A stretch of DNA of 7,738 nt, from the NCBI GenBank assembly GCA_964474355.1, contig CAYYSY010000310.1, positions 1 through 7,738 on the forward strand, written 5' to 3'. The first letter of the stretch is position 1. Each line of letters opens with the position of its first letter. The DNA is from CAYYSY01 sp964474355 (GTDB lineage: Bacteria > Myxococcota_A > UBA9160 > UBA4427). The notes below the pieces were generated by a model. That model had not been told where the DNA came from. It worked only from the letters and a program-made list of their open reading frames with translations, and did no database searches. Both the position numbers and the translations under genes were made by a program. Positions 1 to 4,531 of this stretch are shown here, piece after piece.

Positions 1-1634
1 CTCTGACATGCATCGCTGCCGACATAGGCGACGTCGGTCGGCATCAGCGAGCGCGGGCGCGCGCCTTCGCCGAACGTCTTCACGCGCTCGGCGTTCGACA
101 TCGCGGCGACCTTCGCGTGCGAGACGTGCTCGTTGAACGACGCGTACTCGAAGCCGAGTGAGTGGGTCTGGTTGTGGCAGGTCGCGCAGATCGGCTCGTA
201 GTTGCCCTCGGGCGGGAAGTTCTGAGTCAGGTGGGGGCCGCCGCGGCCGTGGCAGGTCTCGCAGCCGACGTTCTCGAGATAGCGCTGCGGGTTCGCGAAC
301 GAGTAGCCGCCGGGCTCGTCGTAGCCGACCACGTGGCAGCTCACGCACTCCGTGTTGCGATCGGCGCCGTGGGTCACCAGCGTGTCATAGGCGCGGGCGT
401 GGCTCGTGAACTCCCAGGTTGCGGCCTCCTGCTCGTGGCAGACCGCGCAGGCGTCGTTGCCCGTATAGCCCGTCGGATTCAGCAGCATCGGCACCTTGCC
501 ACCGCCGAGCTTGGCGACGTGCATTCGCATGAGCGGCGGGTCGCGATCCTCGCGCCAGCCCTGCACTCGGTACACGATCTTGCGGTCGGCCGAGATCAGC
601 ACGATGTCGGGCACCCCGCCGCGCACGCCATATGCCTCGCGCAGCTCGTCGTCCGGGTCCATCAAGATCGGGAAGTACGTGAGGGCGGCCTCCTGCATCG
701 CCGCCCTCACCGAGATGGGCCGGTTCTGCACGCTCACGCCGAGCAGCACCGGGCGCTCGTTCTCGGCAAGTCCCTCGAGCACGCCGCGCAGGTAGCCGAG
801 GGCCTCGTGGCAGTGGGGGCACGTGTGCAGGAAGAAGAGGAGGATGACCGGCTTGCCGTCGACGCTGGCGAAGTCGAAGGGCTCGCCGTCGATCGTCACG
901 GTCTCGAACGTCGGCGCCGGCGGCCGGTCGAGCAGCGCGCCCTCCATCGACTCGGCGCCTTCGTGGATGCGCAACGCCACGGAGATCTCGTTGCGGATGT
1001 TCTCGACCGCTTCGTCGCCCTCGGTCACGAAGTAGGGGTTCGCGAACGTGAGATAGCCCTCGGCGTCGGTGCCGAGGACGAGCAGCGGGCCGCGCAGCCC
1101 GAAGATGTTCGCGATGCGCGCGGTCGAGTCGTCGATGACGGGGAACCCGATGTCGAGCTCGCGCACCACGCGTCGGGCGTCGGCACCGCTGCTGCCGACC
1201 GCGATACCGACGACGCGGAAGTTGTTGCGCGCGGCCTCTGCGTCGATCAGCACCATGGCGCGCGCGACGACCTTGTTCTCGTCCATGCTCGGGTTGAAGA
1301 AGAAGAGGACGAGGCGCTGCCCCAGCAGGTCGCGGGCGGCGATCATCTCGCCGTCGAGGGTCCGGCCCTGGAAGGCGGGCAGGGGGCGCTCGTTCGGATG
1401 CCGCTTGGCGAGCTTGCTGCGGTCGCGCTTGTCGGTCTTCTGAGTGGGGCGGTCGCCGGCGGCCGCGACCGCCACCGGGTCGGCGCCGGTGTCGGCGGGC
1501 TGGGCGTCGCTCGAGGCGGCGGCGGGTTCGGTGCTCTGGCCCGTCTGGCTGGCCGCATCGTCCGCCCCGGGTCCGCAGGCCAGGGCGACGGCGACCAGGC
1601 TTGCGAGCAGCCCGGCGAGAAACGATGTGCGCAT
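1..1634 (-). CDS. Predicted lipoprotein: tandem redoxin domains fused to a multihaem c-type cytochrome (C-terminus off the window)
   Basis: The frame is open from the ATG at 1634 down to base 1, giving 544 residues and no stop. Residues 1-20 look like a lipoprotein signal (basic start, hydrophobic core, ALA-C with Cys20), followed by an Ala/Pro/Asp-rich linker to about residue 75. Redoxin-like domain 1 (about 78-235) reads FFFNPSMD at 111-118, where an active-site CxxC would lie, so it is probably redox-dead. Domain 2 (about 237-380) has HTCPHC with Cys272 and Cys275 and a cis-Pro-type GGVPD at Pro342, as in TlpA/thioredoxin folds. From residue 390 the pattern resembles the cytochrome c554 family, with CxxCH at 396-400, 430-434, 458-462 and 483-487. 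A fifth motif starts at Cys543 and is cut by the window edge. Likely role: thiol redox or electron transfer outside the inner membrane; the substrate is unknown. No clear ribosome-binding site is seen. The start is chosen because the signal peptide begins there and no nearby upstream start is in frame. Confidence 0.85.
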   Translation of the reverse strand, partial: MRTSFLAGLLASLVAVALACGPGADDAASQTGQSTEPAAASSDAQPADTGADPVAVAAAGDRPTQKTDKRDRSKLAKRHPNERPLPAFQGRTLDGEMIAARDLLGQRLVLFFFNPSMDENKVVARAMVLIDAEAARNNFRVVGIAVGSSGADARRVVRELDIGFPVIDDSTARIANIFGLRGPLLVLGTDAEGYLTFANPYFVTEGDEAVENIRNEISVALRIHEGAESMEGALLDRPPAPTFETVTIDGEPFDFASVDGKPVILLFFLHTCPHCHEALGYLRGVLEGLAENERPVLLGVSVQNRPISVRAAMQEAALTYFPILMDPDDELREAYGVRGGVPDIVLISADRKIVYRVQGWREDRDPPLMRMHVAKLGGGKVPMLLNPTGYTGNDACAVCHEQEAATWEFTSHARAYDTLVTHGADRNTECVSCHVVGYDEPGGYSFANPQRYLENVGCETCHGRGGPHLTQNFPPEGNYEPICATCHNQTHSLGFEYASFNEHVSHAKVAAMSNAERVKTFGEGARPRSLMPTDVAYVGSDACQ

Positions 1635-1760
1635 GGCGCGAGAGAGTACGGGGGGGCCCTCGGGCGGGCAAGCTGAACGCCGCCGCGATCGGTGGATTGG
1701 CGAGCTCGCGAAGTGCCATTGCGAGCGTCGGCCGGAGCGGTGGCCGGCGGCACGACCCCC

Positions 1761-1798
1761 AAAGAGAGAACGCGCCGCCCGGTCTCCCGGACGGCGCG
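1761..1798 (-). terminator. Intrinsic terminator downstream of the thiolase
   Basis: CGCGCCG at 1771-1777 pairs with CGGCGCG at 1792-1798, and CCGG at 1779-1782 with CCGG at 1787-1790, enclosing a four-base loop. In the minus-strand RNA the loop reads GAGA (a GNRA tetraloop). The single non-Watson-Crick position (1778/1791) becomes a G-U wobble on that strand, giving a 12-bp stem. The minus strand then reads TTCTCTCTTT (1770 to 1761), a pyrimidine tail. On the plus strand the same position is a C-A mismatch and there is no T tail, so the signal is directional. It would end the DUF35-thiolase transcript before the cytochrome gene. Confidence 0.7.
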
Positions 1799-1841
1799 CT
1801 CGACTGGTCTCGACGTCAGCATGCGCCAGGCACGCCGAACC

Positions 1842-1882
1842 TGTGAGCCGGCGTCACACCTGCGGTGTGAGGTCGGCTCACA
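1842..1882 (-). other. Long hairpin overlapping the thiolase stop codon
   Basis: TGTGAGCCG (1842-1850) is the exact reverse complement of CGGCTCACA (1874-1882), and TCACACC (1854-1860) of GGTGTGA (1864-1870). Between them, 1852/1872 pair and 1851/1873 and 1853/1871 do not (1851/1873 is G-U in plus-strand RNA only). The result is a 41-base, nearly continuous stem with a TGC/GCA loop. The thiolase stop codon (1878-1880) lies inside it. No T-run follows directly, so it is more likely an mRNA 3'-end stabiliser or a companion to the terminator at 1761-1798 than a terminator itself. Confidence 0.55.
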
Positions 1883-3023
1883 CCCTCTCGAGGATGTGGA
1901 TGCCGCAGGCGCTGCCGAGCCCGATCACGTGGGTCAGGCCGAGCTTCGCGCCCTCGACCTGCCGCTTGCCGGCCTCGCCGCGCAGGTGGGTCGACACCTC
2001 GTAGATGTTGGCGATGCCCGTCGCGCCGAGCGGATGGCCCTTCGAGAGCAGGCCGCCCGACATGTTGACCGGGCACTTGCCGCCGAGGGTCGTCTCGCCG
2101 GCGTCGATGAAGGCGCCCGCCTCCTCCTGCTTGCAGAGGCCGAGGTTGCCGTAGTGGAGGATCTCGGCGGTTGCGAAGCAGTCGTGCAGCTCGACGAGGT
2201 CGATGTCCTCCGGCCCCACGCGCGCCATCTCGTACGCCGCCCTGGCCGCGTTCTGGGTGCAGGTGTTGACGTCGGGCATCTGCAGGTTGCGCTCCTGGTA
2301 CGGGTCGCTCGTCAGCACCGAGGCCTTGACGCGCACCGCCCGGTCCATCTTGCCGAGCTCCCTGGCCTTCTTCTCGCTGCAGATCACCGCAGCCGCCGAG
2401 CCGTCGACGTTCACCGAGCACATCAGCTTCGTGTTCGGGTACGAGATCATCTCGGCGTTCATCACCGTCTCGAGGGGCGTCTCGATCTGGTACATGGCCT
2501 TGGGGTTCATGGTCGAGTGGTGGTGGTTCTTCACCGAGACCTTGGCGAACTGCTCGAAGGTCGTGCCGTACTTGCGGCTGTGCTCCATGCCCGCCTCGGC
2601 GAACACGGCCGGCATGGTCTGGCTACCGAGCATGCCCTCACGCGGGATGCCCTTGCCGCCGCCACCACCACCGAGCAGGCCCTTGCCCATCTGTTCGACG
2701 CCGACGCAGAGCACCATGTCGTAGACGCCGGCCTTCACCGACATCCAGCCCTCGCGGAACGCCGTGGCACCGGTGGCGCAGGCGTTCGCGCAGTTGACCA
2801 CCGGGATGCCCGTCTGACCGATTTCGGCGAGCACCCGCTGGCCGACCATGGCGCCGGCCTGGCCGAGGTTGCCCGAGTAGAGGGCCTGCATGTCGTTGAT
2901 CGTGAGGCCCGCGTCGTCGAGGGCCAGCAGCGCCGCCTCGGCGCCGATCGCGGGCACGCTCCGGTCGGGGAAGCGGCCGAACTTGATCATGTCGATGCCG
3001 ATGATGTAGACGTCTTCGCTCAT
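1878..3023 (-). CDS. Thiolase family protein, SCP2/lipid-transfer type (acyl-CoA thiolase or acetyltransferase)
   Basis: A 381-residue protein, normal length for SCP2-type thiolases. The nucleophilic cysteine is Cys82 in NACATG. The other catalytic positions are visible: His280 in ELHDCF (the SCP2-type HDCF motif in place of NEAF), His330 in KGHPLGATG, and Cys373 near the end in GSACG. Such enzymes cleave or form carbon-carbon bonds in (3-oxo)acyl-CoA substrates in the cytoplasm. The intact Cys-His-His-Cys set favours real thiolase chemistry over the related thiolase-fold aldolases, but the substrate cannot be read from sequence. A six-glycine run at 118-123 is a likely flexible loop. The ATG at 3023 is preceded by AGGAGT (plus 3029-3034) five bases upstream. 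It lies 104 bases downstream of the DUF35 gene on the same strand, a pairing known from thiolase-DUF35 complexes in archaeal HMG-CoA synthesis and bacterial steroid degradation. Confidence 0.92.
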   Translation of the reverse strand: MSEDVYIIGIDMIKFGRFPDRSVPAIGAEAALLALDDAGLTINDMQALYSGNLGQAGAMVGQRVLAEIGQTGIPVVNCANACATGATAFREGWMSVKAGVYDMVLCVGVEQMGKGLLGGGGGGKGIPREGMLGSQTMPAVFAEAGMEHSRKYGTTFEQFAKVSVKNHHHSTMNPKAMYQIETPLETVMNAEMISYPNTKLMCSVNVDGSAAAVICSEKKARELGKMDRAVRVKASVLTSDPYQERNLQMPDVNTCTQNAARAAYEMARVGPEDIDLVELHDCFATAEILHYGNLGLCKQEEAGAFIDAGETTLGGKCPVNMSGGLLSKGHPLGATGIANIYEVSTHLRGEAGKRQVEGAKLGLTHVIGLGSACGIHILERV

Positions 3024-3112
3024 CGTTCACTCCTGGGATCGCGCGGCGTTTCGTGGATCATCGCGACGCGCACGAGGTCGTTGTCGGCTCAGCTGGAAGG
3101 AGCCTTCAGCGA

Positions 3113-3136
3113 GCGGACTGAGCTTGCTCAGTTCGC
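3113..3136 (-). other. Hairpin overlapping the DUF35 stop codon
   Basis: ACTGAG (3117-3122) pairs with CTCAGT (3127-3132), and GCG (3113-3115) with CGC (3134-3136), with one non-paired position between (3116/3133, a mismatch in minus-strand RNA). The loop is four bases. The DUF35 stop (3128-3130) lies inside the stem, and the thiolase start is about 90 bases further along the transcript. It could modulate processing or expression between the two genes. There is no T-run, so it is not a convincing terminator. Confidence 0.4.
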
Positions 3137-3550
3137 GGGTTGAAAATAGTAGGTCACGTACTCGTTGCCCTCTTTGTCCTTGCGCGGGGCCTTCTGGTAG
3201 ATGACCTCCACCGGCATGTCGAAGGGCAGCTTCTCGGGCTCGGGATCGACGCCCACCAGGTTGCCCTTCACCGTGCCGCCGCCTTCGAGGTCGACGACCG
3301 CCGAGACATAGGGCACCTCGATGCCCGGGAACGAGCGGTGCACGATCGAATAGACGTACAGCTTGCCCTGGTTCGAGAGTGCCTCGGTCTTCATGCTGTC
3401 GCGCGATCCACAGCTCGAGCAGATCTCGCGCTCACCGAGGAAGACGGCTCCACAGCTCGAGCAGCGGCTGCCTTCGAGGTACGGGTCCCCGTCCTCAGGG
3501 TTCTTGAGGTAGGACACGGCCGGCAGCAGACCGGCGGTTTCTTGCGACAT
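3128..3550 (-). CDS. DUF35 zinc-ribbon/OB-fold protein (acyl-CoA-associated thiolase partner)
   Basis: A 140-residue protein, typical length for the family. The N-terminal rubredoxin-like zinc ribbon has Cys30, Cys33, Cys44 and Cys47 (RCSSCG and ICSSCG). The OB-fold follows from about residue 55, with the family's usual YVYSIVHRSFPG and PYVSAVVDLEGG segments and a C-terminal YVTYYFQP strand. DUF35 proteins bind thiolase-fold enzymes and can act as scaffold or acyl-CoA channel, as in archaeal acetoacetyl-CoA thiolase/HMG-CoA synthase assemblies and in Ltp2-ChsH2-type steroid enzymes. The SCP2-type thiolase follows on the same strand, so a complex of the two products is the natural inference. 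It has no catalytic residues of its own. The ribosome-binding site is weak: GAGGA lies about ten bases before the ATG. A palindrome at 3616-3633 lies in the likely promoter region. Confidence 0.92.
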   Translation of the reverse strand: MSQETAGLLPAVSYLKNPEDGDPYLEGSRCSSCGAVFLGEREICSSCGSRDSMKTEALSNQGKLYVYSIVHRSFPGIEVPYVSAVVDLEGGGTVKGNLVGVDPEPEKLPFDMPVEVIYQKAPRKDKEGNEYVTYYFQPAN

Positions 3551-3603
3551 GGGGGAGAGATCCTCGCGCGGACACGCCGGGGGGGCAGCCGCGTCACGGG
3601 GGC

Positions 3604-3633
3604 GAGATCAATCGGATCGACTCGCGAGTCAAT
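3604..3633 (-). promoter_or_regulatory. Candidate operator palindrome and promoter of the DUF35-thiolase unit
   Basis: GACTCGCGAGTC (3619-3630) is a perfect 12-bp palindrome. Extending it to 3616-3633 gives 18 bp with a single non-matching pair (3618/3631). On the minus strand it overlaps TTGACT (3632-3627), a good -35 match, but the sequence 16-17 bases further on (TGATCT/GATCTC) is a poor -10. The ATG of DUF35 is about 55 bases downstream. A two-fold symmetric site of this size at a promoter fits a dimeric repressor of the TetR type, common for acyl-CoA genes. The regulator is not in the window. Confidence 0.4.
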
Positions 3634-3742
3634 GAAGATTCGAGGATGCCAGCGGCGTGCCGCGGGCGCAACGCGGCCACCCTTGGGGTCGGATCGGTGG
3701 GATCGACGTCCATGCGGGATGCTTCGAGTGCACCGCCTGAGG

Positions 3743-3805
3743 GTGCGATCGACGGGCTCGCGCGGGCTGGGCTACGGCGTTCAGCGGCCGGCCGCTCGAT
3801 CGCAC
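3743..3805. repeat. Inverted repeat with nested 14-bp palindrome
   Basis: GTGCGATCGA (3743-3752) is the exact reverse complement of TCGATCGCAC (3796-3805), separated by 43 bases. Inside, AGCGGCCGGCCGCT (3783-3796) is a perfect 14-bp palindrome abutting the right arm. The pair could form a stem-loop or bind protein, but GC-rich DNA yields such symmetry by chance fairly often. Confidence 0.4.
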
Positions 3806-3843
3806 GGCAGTCGGGGTGGGGAAGAGCGCGCGATGAGGAGTCG

Positions 3844-3858
3844 GGCGCCGAAGGCGCC
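3844..3858 (-). other. Short GC hairpin after the J-domain gene
   Basis: GGCGCC (3844-3849) and GGCGCC (3853-3858) form a 6-bp stem with a three-base loop, 41 bases past the J-domain stop codon. It is placed like a transcript-end hairpin for the Hsp70-J unit, but no T-run follows on the minus strand, so factor-independent termination is doubtful. Confidence 0.3.
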
Positions 3859-3898
3859 ATGCTGGCCGGTCCGCTGCAACGGCGGCCGAGCTGGGCTC

Positions 3899-4423
3899 TC
3901 ACCCATTCTTCTGGCGTTCTTTCACTTCTGCGATCTTCTCGGTGAAGAGCGGATTGTCCTTCTCGAACGTGAGCGCCATCTGCAGGTTCTGGATCGCGCC
4001 CGCCCAGTTCTCCTTGCGGATCTCGGCCTCGGCCTTCTGGTAGAACTGGCGGCCCTGGGGCGTCTGCCCCTTGCGCTCGGCGACGTCCTGCTTCGCGTGC
4101 GCCGCCTCGGCCTCGGCGAGCTGCATGCGCCGGCCCGACTCGCCTTCCTCGCTGCTGATCCGGGCGTCGTACACCTTGCGCCGCCGCGGGTCGCGCAGCA
4201 CGCAGTAGGCCTCGGTGACGCGCTTGGAGATCACCGCGCAGTCCTGACGCACGTCGTCGGCGAAGTGCCGCGCCACGTCGGGGTGGAACGTGCGCGAGGT
4301 CTGGTGGTACGCCGCACGGATCTCCGCCCGCGTGGCCGACGGCTCCACGTGCAGCAGCTGGTAGTAGTCGAGATCGTCCAGGATTCCCGCCAGGGCCTTG
4401 ATCTCGAGCGGCGGTAGCTCCAT
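3899..4423 (-). CDS. J-domain protein with C-terminal TPR-like helical region (Hsp70 co-chaperone)
   Basis: A 174-residue protein. The J-domain spans about residues 18-88: helix I starts DYYQLL, helix II is EIRAAYHQTSRTF, the diagnostic HPD is at 47-49, and helix III ends in EAYCVLRDPRRRKVYD. The HPD loop stimulates Hsp70 ATP hydrolysis. There is no Gly/Phe region, zinc-finger domain or DnaJ C-terminal domain, so it is not a canonical DnaJ but a small class C J-protein. Residues 90-120 are a charged, probably helical linker. Residues 123-170 (GRQFYQKAEAEI, NWAGAIQNLQMALTFEKDNP) look like about one and a half tetratricopeptide-type repeats, which could bind a client or the partner Hsp70. The gene lies 108 bases after the Hsp70 gene on the same strand and is presumably co-transcribed with it. 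GGAG about ten bases before the ATG is a plausible ribosome-binding site. A strong hairpin sits between the two genes. Confidence 0.9.
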   Translation of the reverse strand: MELPPLEIKALAGILDDLDYYQLLHVEPSATRAEIRAAYHQTSRTFHPDVARHFADDVRQDCAVISKRVTEAYCVLRDPRRRKVYDARISSEEGESGRRMQLAEAEAAHAKQDVAERKGQTPQGRQFYQKAEAEIRKENWAGAIQNLQMALTFEKDNPLFTEKIAEVKERQKNG

Positions 4424-4450
4424 CGCAGGTGCGCTCCAGGTCGTGCATCA

Positions 4451-4486
4451 GGCGGGCTCGCGAGAATGCCTTCCGCGAGACCCGCC
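4451..4486 (-). other. Strong hairpin between the Hsp70 and J-domain genes
   Basis: Three segments pair in order: GGCGGG (4451-4456) with CCCGCC (4481-4486), CTCGCG (4457-4462) with CGCGAG (4474-4479), and GAA (4464-4466) with TTC (4471-4473). This leaves two single-base bulges (4463, 4480) and a four-base loop, so 15 bp in 36 bases. It starts 45 bases after the Hsp70 stop and ends 27 bases before the J-domain ATG. No T-run follows. It could be an mRNA processing or stability element that sets the ratio of Hsp70 to J-protein. Confidence 0.55.
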
Positions 4487-4531
4487 AGGTTCGTTGCGCG
4501 GCGGTCGGGGGGCGACCCGGCCGCTGCGCGG

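Larger units (their letters stand above)
3551..3898. other. 348-base gap without a convincing gene
   Basis: This lies between the J-domain gene and the DUF35 gene, both on the minus strand. Open frames cross it on both strands (for example 3646-3945 plus), but their products are low-complexity Arg/Ala/Gly/Ser sequences without family features, as expected by chance at this GC content. It holds the probable DUF35 promoter and operator region (about 3600-3635), an inverted repeat (3743-3805) with a nested palindrome, and a short hairpin (3844-3858). I see no tRNA or recognisable small RNA. Confidence 0.6.

Noticed and set aside
162..1676. Long plus-strand open frame (504 codons) opposite the cytochrome gene
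   Set aside because: It is antisense to a gene with clear redoxin and CxxCH motifs. The product is a Val/Ala/Arg/His-rich composition typical of GC-rich shadow frames, with no recognisable domain.
1692..3143. Long plus-strand open frame (483 codons) opposite the thiolase gene
   Set aside because: Antisense shadow of a well-supported thiolase; the product is His/Val/Ala/Arg-rich without domain features.
3646..3945. Possible small plus-strand gene in the 3551-3898 gap (99 codons)
   Set aside because: Low-complexity Ala/Arg/Ser/Gly product, no ribosome-binding site, overlaps the end of the J-domain gene, and shows no family signature.
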